A stretch of DNA of 40,816 nucleotides from Clostridium tepidum. Its GTDB lineage: Bacteria; Bacillota; Clostridia; Clostridiales; Clostridiaceae. The notes under the pieces are model-generated. The model had not been told where the DNA came from and did not search any database. It was given only the letters and a program-made list of their open reading frames with translations. Every line of letters begins with the position of its first letter. Position 1 is the first letter of the stretch. The stretch is from the NCBI RefSeq assembly GCF_002008345.1, contig NZ_MRAE01000025.1, positions 1 to 40,816 on the forward strand, in the 5' to 3' direction. Shown piece after piece: positions 32,773 through 40,816 of this stretch. The translations under genes and the position numbers were made by a program.

Positions 32773-34200
32773 TTATTTCATTTTTCTATTCCACTTTTTT
32801 TTCTTAGAAAATACAATTGTAAGTATAAACGGTACAACAATGGCTACTAACATTGCTAATGCAAAAGGTAACATACATTGTACTTTTATAGAAAGTATAC
32901 CTGGTATACCACCAACTCCAATTGAATTAGCCATAACATTTGAACCTACTGATATTACTGCAGCTATTGAAGAACCTATCATAGCAGCTAAGAAAGGGTA
33001 TATATATTTTAGATTTATACCAAATATAGCTGGCTCTGTTACTCCTAAATAGCAAGATATTGCTGCTGGAATAGATACCTGTTTTTCTTCTTCATTATTT
33101 TTATTTAAATAAATTATTGCTAGAACTGCGGAACCTTGAGCTATATTAGATAAAGCAATCATTGGCCATAAATTAGTTCCACCAAGTTCAGCCATTATTT
33201 GTAGATCAATGGCATTAGTCATATGATGTAATCCTGTGATAACTAAAGGTGCATAAGTAAATCCAAACACTGCTGCAAATAACCATCCAAAAGTTGAGGT
33301 TAAACTTGAGTATACTATATGTGCTATAACTGCACCTATTTTCCAACCTATTGGTCCTAATATAGTGTGAGCTATTAATACAGTAGGAACTAAAGAAAGG
33401 AAGGGTACTAAAATCATAGAAATATATTCTGGTACAATTTTGCGTACAGATTTTTCAAGCCAAGCTAAAAGGAAGCCAGCAAGCATTGATGGAATTACTT
33501 GTGCTTGATATCCAATCATTTGGATTTTTGCAAAACCAAAGTTCCATACTGGAATTTTATCTACTGGAGTACTTGCAGCTGAATAAGCATTTAATAATTG
33601 AGGAGAAACTAAGGTAAGTCCTAATATAATTCCTAAAATTTGTGTAGTTCCCATCTTTTTAGAAATGGACCAAGTGATTCCAACAGGTAAGAAGAAAAAT
33701 ATTGCTTCACCAATTAACCATAAGAAAGAATGAATGCCTTGCCAAAACTGAGATACTTCTATTAAGGCTTTAGTTCCGTTTTCCATTAACTTAATATCCC
33801 CAATAATATTACGGAATCCTAATATTAAACCACCAACTATAAGAGCAGGTATAATAGGTGCAAATATTTCTGCTAAATTAGCTAGTAGTTTTTGCATAAA
33901 ATTCATGTTATTTTTAGCGGCTATCTTAGCTTGATCTTTACTAACACCATCTACTTTAGCTATTTTTATAAATTCATTATAAAACGTTGCAACTTCGTTA
34001 CCAACAATAACTTGAAATTGGCCAGCTTGTGTAAAAACTCCCTTTACAGATTTAATTTGTTCAATATCTTTAATATTAGCTTTTTTAGTATCATGTAATA
34101 CAAAACGCATACGAGTTGCACAGTGACTTACTGCAGAAATGTTTTCTTTTCCACCAATGTATTGTAGTAATTGTTGTATGTCATTTGAAAATTTAGACAT
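32773..34200 (-). CDS. treP: Trehalose PTS transporter EIIBC
   Basis: A 475-residue PTS permease. The EIIB domain (about 1-80) carries the phosphorylated Cys27 in SHCATRMRF; a linker leads to the EIIC domain (about 105-470) with ten or so hydrophobic segments and the motif GLHHMTNAIDLQ. No EIIA domain is present, so a separate glucose-type EIIA must supply the phosphate. It imports trehalose as trehalose 6-phosphate, the substrate of the next gene. First gene of the operon; ATG start behind AAAGGGGATGG. The promoter with two operators lies about 85 bp upstream. Confidence 0.93.
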   Translation of the reverse strand: MSKFSNDIQQLLQYIGGKENISAVSHCATRMRFVLHDTKKANIKDIEQIKSVKGVFTQAGQFQVIVGNEVATFYNEFIKIAKVDGVSKDQAKIAAKNNMNFMQKLLANLAEIFAPIIPALIVGGLILGFRNIIGDIKLMENGTKALIEVSQFWQGIHSFLWLIGEAIFFFLPVGITWSISKKMGTTQILGIILGLTLVSPQLLNAYSAASTPVDKIPVWNFGFAKIQMIGYQAQVIPSMLAGFLLAWLEKSVRKIVPEYISMILVPFLSLVPTVLIAHTILGPIGWKIGAVIAHIVYSSLTSTFGWLFAAVFGFTYAPLVITGLHHMTNAIDLQIMAELGGTNLWPMIALSNIAQGSAVLAIIYLNKNNEEEKQVSIPAAISCYLGVTEPAIFGINLKYIYPFLAAMIGSSIAAVISVGSNVMANSIGVGGIPGILSIKVQCMLPFALAMLVAIVVPFILTIVFSKKKKWNRKMK

Positions 34201-34255
34201 GATGAACCATCCCCTTTATCATTTATATTGCATAAATAGTTTTAATTATTAATCG

Positions 34256-34270
34256 ATGTACGTACAAGTT
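34256..34270. promoter_or_regulatory. TreR operator O1 (downstream of -10)
   Basis: ATGTACGTACAAGTT contains the 10-bp palindrome TGTACGTACA. It is the exact inverse of O2 and lies just after the -10 box, near the transcription start. Confidence 0.8.
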
Positions 34271-34282
34271 CAATATAAATAA

Positions 34283-34311
34283 ATTATAACTTGTACGTAC
34301 ATGTTAGTCAA
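34283..34311 (-). promoter_or_regulatory. Sigma-A promoter of the trehalose operon
   Basis: On the minus strand TTGACT (34306-34311), exactly 17 bp, TATAAT (34283-34288). The spacer holds operator O2. Confidence 0.9.
34288..34302. promoter_or_regulatory. TreR operator O2 (in the promoter spacer)
   Basis: AACTTGTACGTACAT, the exact reverse complement of O1, 32 bp away centre to centre (three helical turns), which fits cooperative binding of two repressor dimers. Confidence 0.8.
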
Positions 34312-34322
34312 TACGTTTTCAT
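34308..34322 (-). promoter_or_regulatory. Candidate cre (CcpA) site over the -35 box
   Basis: ATGAAAACGTATTGA on the minus strand matches the cre consensus WTGNAANCGNWNNCW at all but one fixed position (G for C near the end). Overlap with the -35 box fits carbon catabolite repression of a sugar operon. Confidence 0.55.
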
Positions 34323-34725
34323 AGATTTTATTATATTTATTTTTATCAAAAATAGGGAACACATGTACAATAAAAGTAAGTAAAATTAAGATGGTTCAAT
34401 TTTAAATAATTATTTTTTAAGTATATGAATAACAATGTATGTTAAAAATTATTATTTAGCAATAAGAATAAACTCTATAATAATTGTGATAACTTTAAAG
34501 TTGCAATTGATTAATATCAATTTTTTTATAGAATATCTATAAAATAAGCTTTAGTGGAAGAAAATCCCCCCTCTAAAGCCTATAAACATATCTATAAAAA
34601 TAAGTTTTTATAGATTAAGTTGTTATGTATATTGAAGTATAAAGTAAATTAATAATATTATATTAATTTACTTGTTTAATTAGAATATATTAAATTTAAT
34701 ATATTAATTAAAGTAATTTTATAAA
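34323..34725. other. Gene-free stretch with four hairpins in a row
   Basis: Hairpins: GCTTTAGTGG/CCTCTAAAGC (34548-34579), ATCTATAAAAA/TTTTTATAGAT (34590-34615, perfect), AAGTAAATTAATA/TATTAATTTACTT (34642-34673, perfect), and an AT palindrome around 34684-34705. The third is best placed as terminator of the MutS-like gene on the minus strand. No gene is seen. Confidence 0.5.
34642..34673 (-). terminator. Probable terminator of the MutS-like gene
   Basis: Perfect 13-bp AT-rich stem with a 6-nt loop, about 55 bp past the stop codon. Confidence 0.5.
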
Positions 34726-36291
34726 TTAAATAAATCCTTTTATAGTTTCAGCTCTTTTATAGGATTTTTCAGTAATCTCCTTTGGATAGCCAATATATTC
34801 CAAAAGTTTTATGGCATTTTGTGTATTAGAAACTCCTACCTTTAGTTTATAGTCAAAATTTAATCCATTTTTATTGTCAATAGATTCACTAAAATAATAA
34901 AATTCATAGCTATCTTTTAATATATTTACTAATTCTCTATCATGGGTAGCTACAATGGAAATTGTTTTTCTATTTTGAATATAAGAAAGTATTTCTGCTG
35001 ACATAGCTATTCTCTCGATAGGATTTGTTCCTCTAAATATTTCATCTATGGGACAAAATACAGGTAAATTCTTTTTTAGAGCATTAACTATTCTAAGTAT
35101 ACCTTCTGCTTCTGCCATATAGTAACTTTTTCCTTTTGATAGATCATCATTAGGACTAATAGAGGATACTATATTGAAAAATGAAGCTTTGTATTCTTTT
35201 GCTAATGCAAAATAAAAGCTTTGAGATAATAGTATATTTACACCTAGCATTCTTAAAAAAGTTGATTTACCAGACATATTTGTACCTGTAAGTACTATTC
35301 CTTTTTCTTTAATAGAAATAGAATTTGGTACAGGTTTATCTAAAAGGGGATGTATTCCATCTTTAATATTAAGAGAAACTTTTTTTGTAAAAATTGGATG
35401 TACATAATCGTTTTTTAAGCTTTTTTGATAACCAGATATAGATAATAGTGATTCTAGTTCACCTAAAGCATAAAATATATTCATTATATATTCTTTTTTA
35501 TCTTTTAAAACTCCAGATATTTTATAATAAGCACATTCTTCTATTAAAAATATTACAGATATAGATTCAAAAAGTCCTTGCCACATATTCACAAAATTTA
35601 TTAATAAAGTAGCTCTATCTATGGATTTAACCTGTTTAAGATTATTATCTATAATATCTATATAATATCTAAATTCATTATTTTTAAAGTTAGATATTTT
35701 TTTAGCTGCTTTTATAATTCTTCTCAAATATATAATTCCTCTAGATTTTATTGTATTTCTTTCCATATGATTAACAATCATATTTAAAATTGCAGAGCCA
35801 ACTATATATTTAGCATAGCTTTTATTTACAAATAGGGTAAGCAGAACAGCTATTAAAGGGAATATTTTACCCAATACTGTATATAAATAATATTTTATTT
35901 TATTTATTTCTAATTCGCTTTCTATCATATCTAAAAAAGTATTTTTTCTATCTCTACCTAATTCATAGTATATAACCAAAAGTTTATCTCTTAAATTTAT
36001 ATCTTTTTTTAATAGTTGAATTAAATCATTTCTTTTTTTTAATTTTTCTTCATCATTTAATGGATTCCTAAGCATATAGTATAAAACAGATTCTCCTAAG
36101 GTACTAGCGGTTCTGTCTAATTTTGAATAAATTCTATCCATATCCATGTCAGACCAAGTTTCATCATCAATAGTATAATCTTGTTTTTCTTTCATATCGA
36201 AAAATTTTCTTATGTTTTCAAATTTTATATTTTTTTTATCACCTTCTTCAAAGTTGGATTTTGCCCAATTTAAGATTATATTTTTGCTCAA
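34726..36291 (-). CDS. Membrane-anchored MutS-like ATPase
   Basis: 521 residues. The C-terminal half is a MutS ATPase domain: Walker A TGTNMSGKSTF, signature region SSISPNDDLSKGKSYYMAE, Walker B PVFCPIDEIFRGTNP and the switch histidine VATHD. The N-terminal half has the clamp-like motif LDRTASTLGESVLYYMLRNP but no mismatch-recognition domain. Two hydrophobic segments at about 137-175 suggest membrane insertion. This is the small MutS-related family, not MutS1 or MutS2, and its role is not known; classical mismatch repair is unlikely. The TTG start at 36291 is 7 nt behind AAGGAG. Divergent from htpG. Confidence 0.85.
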   Translation of the reverse strand: MSKNIILNWAKSNFEEGDKKNIKFENIRKFFDMKEKQDYTIDDETWSDMDMDRIYSKLDRTASTLGESVLYYMLRNPLNDEEKLKKRNDLIQLLKKDINLRDKLLVIYYELGRDRKNTFLDMIESELEINKIKYYLYTVLGKIFPLIAVLLTLFVNKSYAKYIVGSAILNMIVNHMERNTIKSRGIIYLRRIIKAAKKISNFKNNEFRYYIDIIDNNLKQVKSIDRATLLINFVNMWQGLFESISVIFLIEECAYYKISGVLKDKKEYIMNIFYALGELESLLSISGYQKSLKNDYVHPIFTKKVSLNIKDGIHPLLDKPVPNSISIKEKGIVLTGTNMSGKSTFLRMLGVNILLSQSFYFALAKEYKASFFNIVSSISPNDDLSKGKSYYMAEAEGILRIVNALKKNLPVFCPIDEIFRGTNPIERIAMSAEILSYIQNRKTISIVATHDRELVNILKDSYEFYYFSESIDNKNGLNFDYKLKVGVSNTQNAIKLLEYIGYPKEITEKSYKRAETIKGFI

Positions 36292-36454
36292 TTTTGTTCT
36301 CCTTTCAATGTCATGTGTAAAATTTTATATAATAGTATTTTAACATTTATTATATGTTTTAGTGTTGATTTTTAGAAATTTATATTAATTTTTTTTAAAA
36401 GGAGTAAAACTATAAAATTATTCAATACTAAATGCTAATTGATATTTTAAAATG

Positions 36455-36483
36455 TTGACATAAGTCTTTAAATATGTTATATA
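36455..36483 (+). promoter_or_regulatory. Sigma-A promoter of htpG
   Basis: TTGACA (36455-36460), 17-bp spacer, TATATA (36478-36483). The transcript would begin close to the CIRCE element. Confidence 0.85.
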
Positions 36484-36494
36484 AAAGATAGTTA

Positions 36495-36521
36495 TTAGCA
36501 CTCATTAACATTAAGTGCTAA
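36495..36521. promoter_or_regulatory. CIRCE element (HrcA operator)
   Basis: TTAGCACTC (36495-36503), 9-bp spacer, AAGTGCTAA (36513-36521); one base differs from the consensus TTAGCACTC-N9-GAGTGCTAA. It lies at the transcription start of htpG, the usual place for HrcA repression. Confidence 0.92.
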
Positions 36522-36632
36522 CAATCATATTGTATAAGATTTATGATGGTAAAAATTGGCCTAAATTAATTTTTACTTGGTAAATACATATAACTGTATT
36601 TGTAAGTTTTTATTCTGAAGGGAGAGGTTGAT

Positions 36633-38513
36633 TTGGAAACTAAACAATTTAAAGCAGAATCTAAAAGACTTTTAGATCTTATGATTAATTCAATTTATAC
36701 CCATAAGGAGATTTTTTTAAGAGAACTTATTTCTAACGCCAGTGATGCAATCGATAAAATTTATTACAAGACATTAACAGATGACAGTCTAAAATTTGAA
36801 AAGGATAATTATTATATTAAAGTTATTTCTGATAAGGAAAATAGAATATTAAAAATATCTGACACTGGTATTGGAATGACAAAAGATGAGCTTGAAAATA
36901 ATCTTGGAGTTATAGCCAAAAGTGGATCATTACAATTTAAAAAGGAAAATGAAATAAAAGATGGATATGATATAATAGGGCAATTTGGTGTAGGTTTTTA
37001 TTCAGCTTTTTTAGTATCTGATGATGTTACTGTTATAAGTAAAGCTTTTGGTAGTGATGAAGCTTATAAATGGAATTCAAAAGGTGCAGAGGGATATACT
37101 ATAGAACCTTGTGAAAAGGATAGTTATGGTACAGAAATTATACTTAAAATAAAAGATAATACGGAAGAAGAAAACTATGATGAATTTTTAGATGAATATA
37201 GATTAAAATCTATAATAAAGAAATATTCTGATTTTATTAGATATCCAATAAAAATGGATCTAACAAAGACAAAACCTAAAGAAGATAATAAAGAAGAATT
37301 TGAAGAATATAAAGAAGAAGAAACTATAAATAGTATGGTTCCTATCTGGAGAAAAAATAAAAATGAATTAAAGAAAGAGGATTATGAAAATTTTTATGCT
37401 GAAAAGCACTATGGTTTTGATAAACCAATAAAATATATTCATACTAGGGTTGACGGTGTAGTAAGCTACAATGCAATTTTATTTATTCCAGAAAAAACAC
37501 CTTATGACTTTTATACAAAAGAGTATGAAAAAGGATTAGAGTTATATTCAAATGGTGTTTTAATTATGAATAAATGTGGAGATTTATTACCAGACTATTT
37601 TGGATTTGTTAAAGGAATAGTAGATTCTGAGGATTTATCTCTTAACATATCTAGAGAAATACTACAACATGATAGACAATTAAAGCTTATTGCTAAAAAT
37701 ATAAAAACTAAAATTAAAAACGAATTAGAAAATTTATTAAAGAAAGATAGAGATAAATATGAAAAATTCTACGAATCTTTTGGAAGACAATTAAAATATG
37801 GTGTTTATAGTGACTTTGGAAGTAATAAAGATGTATTACAAGATTTATTAATGTTCTATTCTTCTAAAGAGAAAAAGATGGTTACTTTAGCTGAGTATGT
37901 TTCTAGAATGCCAGAGGATCAAAAATATATTTACTATGCTGTAGGAGAATCTAATGAAAGAATTGAAAAACTTCCACAAATAGAAGTAGTATTAGACAAA
38001 GGCTATGAGGTATTGTTCTTTACAGATGATATAGATGAATTTGCTATTAAAATGCTTATGAAGTATAAAGAAAAAGAATTTAAATCTGTATCAAGTGGTG
38101 ACTTAGGTATAGAAGCAGAAGAAAAAGAAAATATATCTAATTCTGATGATAATGAAAATAAAGAATTATTTGAAGCAATGAAAGAAATTTTATCAGGAAA
38201 AGTTAAAGATGTTAGGGCTTCAAAAAGATTGAAGAATCATCCAGTGTGCTTAGCAAACGAAGGTGAAATTTCAATTGAAATGGAAAAAGTATTAAATTCT
38301 ATGCCTAATAATCAAAATATAAGAGCAGACAAAGTTTTAGAAATAAATATAAATCATGATATAATTAAAGCATTAAAGAATTCTTATGCAACTGATAAGG
38401 ATAAATTTAAGTTATATACAGATTTATTGTATAATCAAGCGTTACTTATAGAAGGATTAACAATAAATGATCCAGTAGAATTTACAAATAATATTTGTAA
38501 AATAATGAAATAA
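36633..38513 (+). CDS. htpG: Molecular chaperone HtpG (Hsp90)
   Basis: A 626-residue Hsp90-family chaperone, normal length. The N-terminal ATP domain (about 1-215) shows [18 protein letters not shown] and [13 protein letters not shown]; the middle domain carries the arginine segment [16 protein letters not shown]; the C-terminal dimerisation domain spans about 510-626, preceded by an acidic linker ([18 protein letters not shown]). The TTG start at 36633 lies behind GGGAGAGG, and the protein begins [17 protein letters not shown], as in its homologs. A CIRCE element indicates HrcA control, unlike B. subtilis where htpG is outside the HrcA regulon. A terminator lies at 38595-38643. Confidence 0.97.
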   Translation: METKQFKAESKRLLDLMINSIYTHKEIFLRELISNASDAIDKIYYKTLTDDSLKFEKDNYYIKVISDKENRILKISDTGIGMTKDELENNLGVIAKSGSLQFKKENEIKDGYDIIGQFGVGFYSAFLVSDDVTVISKAFGSDEAYKWNSKGAEGYTIEPCEKDSYGTEIILKIKDNTEEENYDEFLDEYRLKSIIKKYSDFIRYPIKMDLTKTKPKEDNKEEFEEYKEEETINSMVPIWRKNKNELKKEDYENFYAEKHYGFDKPIKYIHTRVDGVVSYNAILFIPEKTPYDFYTKEYEKGLELYSNGVLIMNKCGDLLPDYFGFVKGIVDSEDLSLNISREILQHDRQLKLIAKNIKTKIKNELENLLKKDRDKYEKFYESFGRQLKYGVYSDFGSNKDVLQDLLMFYSSKEKKMVTLAEYVSRMPEDQKYIYYAVGESNERIEKLPQIEVVLDKGYEVLFFTDDIDEFAIKMLMKYKEKEFKSVSSGDLGIEAEEKENISNSDDNENKELFEAMKEILSGKVKDVRASKRLKNHPVCLANEGEISIEMEKVLNSMPNNQNIRADKVLEININHDIIKALKNSYATDKDKFKLYTDLLYNQALLIEGLTINDPVEFTNNICKIMK

Positions 38514-38594
38514 AAATATTTGTTATAAAATTAATATCTAAAAATTTTAATTTTAAATTATATAATATGATTGTTTAAACTTTTACTTAATGAC

Positions 38595-38643
38595 TACCCG
38601 TTTTTTTCTACTTTTCTTAGAAAGAGAAAAGAGCGGGTATTTT
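38595..38643 (+). terminator. Terminator of htpG
   Basis: TACCCG (38595-38600) pairs with CGGGTA (38634-38639); an inner stem CTTTTCT/AGAGAAAAG fills the loop; TTTT follows. Confidence 0.8.
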
Positions 38644-39119
38644 ATAATTAATATTTTAAATAAAATCCAACCAATCTTTTAAATAGATTCTATTTAAAAT
38701 AATAATTTTTAAGCTTTACATAAAATTAAATATTTGAGTAAATTATATAATTAAAAGCTTTAATTATATATATAGTATATTGAATTTAAACTAATAAATT
38801 AATGTAATATATTTGTATAATTAATTATATTTAAAAATAAATTAGGTAATTTACTTATTTTATTGGAATTAAAAGGATTAAATATTTTTATATTAAGTTT
38901 TGTGTGGAAGATTTTGTATTATTTTTTCAATATAAAACATATCTTTTTATAATATTTAAAATGTTTTAACAAAAATGTTAGAAGATTCTTGAAATTTATA
39001 TGTTATAATTTATATATATAGATATTATATATAAATATTTATTTAAAATAATAAATTAAAATTGTGTTATTTTTGTAAAGTGCATTTAATAGAATAAGCA
39101 TAAAGTTTGGAGGTATCCC
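38644..39119. other. Gene-free AT-rich region before the antiporter gene
   Basis: I see no gene and no strong structure. A TATAAT at about 39003-39008 could be a -10 box, without a good -35. No ydaO-type or other known riboswitch was seen. Confidence 0.3.
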
Positions 39120-40553
39120 ATGGATATTTTATTAATTTCTGGAGTAATTTTGTTTCTGTGTGTAATTTCAAGTAAAGTTTTATATAAGTATGGTGTTCCA
39201 ACTCTTGTTATATTTCTTGCAATGGGTATGATAATGGGATCAGAAGGTATTGGAGGAATCTATTTCGATAATTCTCAGTTAGCTAGTAAATTATGTAATT
39301 TTGGTCTTTTGTTTATAATGTTTTCTGGAGGATTTGAAACAAATTGGAAAACAGCAAAACCTGTGGCTTTTGCCTCTACAATTCTTGCTACTATCGGTGT
39401 AGCTTTAACAGCTTTTCTTGTAGGTATTTTTGCTCATTATTTCCTTGGTATGACTTTTCTTGAAGGAATGTTGCTTGGTTCAATTATTTCATCTACAGAT
39501 GCTGCTTCTGTATTTTCTATTTTACGTTCTAAAAACTTAAACTTAAAAAACAATTTAGCTCCTATGCTAGAAATGGAAAGTGGTTCCAATGACCCAATGG
39601 CATATATGTTAACAACCATTTTTTTAGGTCTTATAACAGGTAACAAACAGAATATAGTAATGCTTATTGCAACACAAGTATTAATAGGAGTTTTTGTTGG
39701 TTTTTTAGTAGGAAAATTATCCTTATGGTTGATTAATAATATCAATCTTGATATTGAAGGTCTTTATTCTGTATTGGCTATTAGTATTGCTTTATTATCT
39801 TATTCCATAGCTAATTCTATTATGGGAAATGGATTTTTAGCAGTTTACATTACAGGATTAGTTATGGGAAATAGTAAGCTTGTACAGAAAGTAAGCTTAG
39901 TCCGTTATTTTGATGGTATATCTTGGCTTATGCAAATTTTACTATTTTTTACTTTAGGATTATTAGTTTTCCCATCTCAATTGTTAAGTGTAGCATTAAG
40001 TGGAACTATAACTGCAGCTTTTATTATATTTATAGCACGTCCAATCGCAGTATTTATTGTATTAACACTGTTTAAAAAGCCTACAAAAGATAAGTTACTT
40101 GTATCTTGGGTTGGATTTCGTGGTGTAGCATCTATTGTTTTTGCTACTTATCCATTAATAGCTGAACTTTCAGTAGCAGATAAAATATTTAATATAGTAT
40201 TTTTTGTGGCTTTGGTCTCCGTTTTGGTTCAAGGAACATTTTTTATTCCTATAGCTAAGAAACTTGACTTAGTAGGGAAAGAAGAGACAGTACTTAAAAC
40301 TTTTAATGATTATGAAGAATTTGCAACAGAATTATTAGAAATTAACATTGATAAAAATAATAAAATGGTAGGTAAGGCTATAGAAGATATGAATATCCCA
40401 AAAGATGTTTTAATCATCATGATAAGAAGAGGAGAAAAAATTATTACTCCTAATGGATCAACTGTAATTAAAGCAAATGATAAAATTGTATTATCAGCAG
40501 AGGATAAAAATAAATTATTAAATATAGATAAAAAATTAAAGCTTGCATATTAA
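39120..40553 (+). CDS. NhaP2-type potassium/proton antiporter (CPA1)
   Basis: A 477-residue CPA1 antiporter. Residues 1-385 form about 12-13 transmembrane helices. The ion-binding motifs SSTDAASVFSILR and MESGSNDPMAYML (Asn-Asp pair) are intact, and GFRGVASIVFA is the late conserved helix. Residues about 395-477 form a cytoplasmic TrkA-C (RCK_C) domain (MVGKAIEDMNIPKDVLIIMIRRG), which often senses a nucleotide or cyclic di-AMP. It probably exports K+ (or Na+) in exchange for protons. ATG start behind GGAGG. A long palindrome lies downstream. Cation choice is inferred from the family. Confidence 0.9.
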   Translation: MDILLISGVILFLCVISSKVLYKYGVPTLVIFLAMGMIMGSEGIGGIYFDNSQLASKLCNFGLLFIMFSGGFETNWKTAKPVAFASTILATIGVALTAFLVGIFAHYFLGMTFLEGMLLGSIISSTDAASVFSILRSKNLNLKNNLAPMLEMESGSNDPMAYMLTTIFLGLITGNKQNIVMLIATQVLIGVFVGFLVGKLSLWLINNINLDIEGLYSVLAISIALLSYSIANSIMGNGFLAVYITGLVMGNSKLVQKVSLVRYFDGISWLMQILLFFTLGLLVFPSQLLSVALSGTITAAFIIFIARPIAVFIVLTLFKKPTKDKLLVSWVGFRGVASIVFATYPLIAELSVADKIFNIVFFVALVSVLVQGTFFIPIAKKLDLVGKEETVLKTFNDYEEFATELLEINIDKNNKMVGKAIEDMNIPKDVLIIMIRRGEKIITPNGSTVIKANDKIVLSAEDKNKLLNIDKKLKLAY

Positions 40554-40601
40554 TTTATTTTTTATATTATAATGTTTTTTATAAAAATTAAAGTAATAGT
40601 T

Positions 40602-40670
40602 TATTTAAATAAATTTCTATTAAACACTTGAACTAATAGTTTTAGTGCTTTATAGAAATTTATTTAAATA
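40602..40670. repeat. Long imperfect palindrome at the right edge
   Basis: 27-nt arms (40602-40628, 40644-40670), identical over the outer 19 bp, two mismatches inside, 15-nt loop. No T-run follows. It may serve as terminator of the antiporter gene or be a palindromic repeat. The rest of 40671-40816 shows nothing. Confidence 0.6.
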
Positions 40671-40816
40671 TTTAATAAGTTTTTAGTAAGTTTTAATAAA
40701 TAAACACAATAATGTATTAATTATTTTTTCAAAATTTTTTAGTTTTAAATTCTTTTTATATATTATTTTAAATTAATAAAAGGTATAATTTTATTATCAA
40801 GTTTATTAATATAATT

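Noticed and set aside
39437..39745. 102-residue minus-strand ORF opposite the antiporter
   Set aside because: Antisense shadow; no ribosome-binding site or domain.
1..40816. CRISPR arrays, tRNA/rRNA genes, prophage or attachment sites
   Set aside because: Looked for regular spaced repeats, cloverleaf or rRNA motifs and phage genes; none were found.

Overview
The window reads as a chromosomal segment of a low-GC, Gram-positive, amino-acid- and peptide-fermenting Clostridium. The base composition is very AT-rich, starts are often TTG or GTG behind strong AGGAGG-type sites, and terminators are Rho-independent. Peptide uptake and peptidases, a cysteine desulfidase with a sigma-54 activator, an ornithine racemase (Stickland-type ornithine metabolism) and many pseudogene remnants suggest a proteolytic species such as the C. 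botulinum group I / C. sporogenes cluster. The species is an inference. No rRNA, tRNA, CRISPR array, prophage or intact insertion sequence was seen.

Layout. 1-5.7 kb: two exported proteins that share mucin/carbohydrate-binding modules, a DUF3472-type protein and an M60 (enhancin-like) metallopeptidase; together they look like a mucin-attack pair. 5.7-6.4 kb: a gene-free stretch with four terminator-like hairpins in series, including a candidate small RNA. 6.4-8.3 kb: an orphan radical SAM enzyme and a nitroreductase. 8.7-14.3 kb: a peptide-use block, with a proline iminopeptidase-like hydrolase and an M24 aminopeptidase on the minus strand, divergent from two tandem POT-family transporters that share a hairpin leader. 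14.5-14.9 kb: two linked pseudogenes (membrane protein plus XRE regulator). 15-19.9 kb: DMT transporter, zinc ribbon protein, chloramphenicol acetyltransferase, class V aminotransferase and a secreted CAP-domain protein.

20.4-23.8 kb is a complete cysteine-catabolism regulon: a sigma-54 enhancer-binding protein (CdsR type), two identical-format palindromic upstream sites, a textbook -24/-12 promoter and the L-cysteine desulfidase (CdsB type). The activator gene has no ribosome-binding site next to its TTG start; a strong site lies 67 nt upstream, and the intervening RNA can fold into a hairpin that would bring the two together. This is the most unusual signal in the window.

24-30 kb: a GGDEF protein, ornithine racemase, a decayed chemoreceptor-like fragment, glycerol dehydrogenase, a decayed membrane-anchored ORF, a second radical SAM protein, and yjdF behind a riboswitch-like leader that can hide its ribosome-binding site. 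30-34.3 kb: the trehalose operon treP-treA-treR with two identical operators around a consensus promoter and a likely cre site. 34.7-40.6 kb: a membrane MutS-like ATPase, htpG under a CIRCE element, and an NhaP2-type cation/proton antiporter. The window also holds two dispersed repeat families, each with two copies, and several perfect long palindromes.
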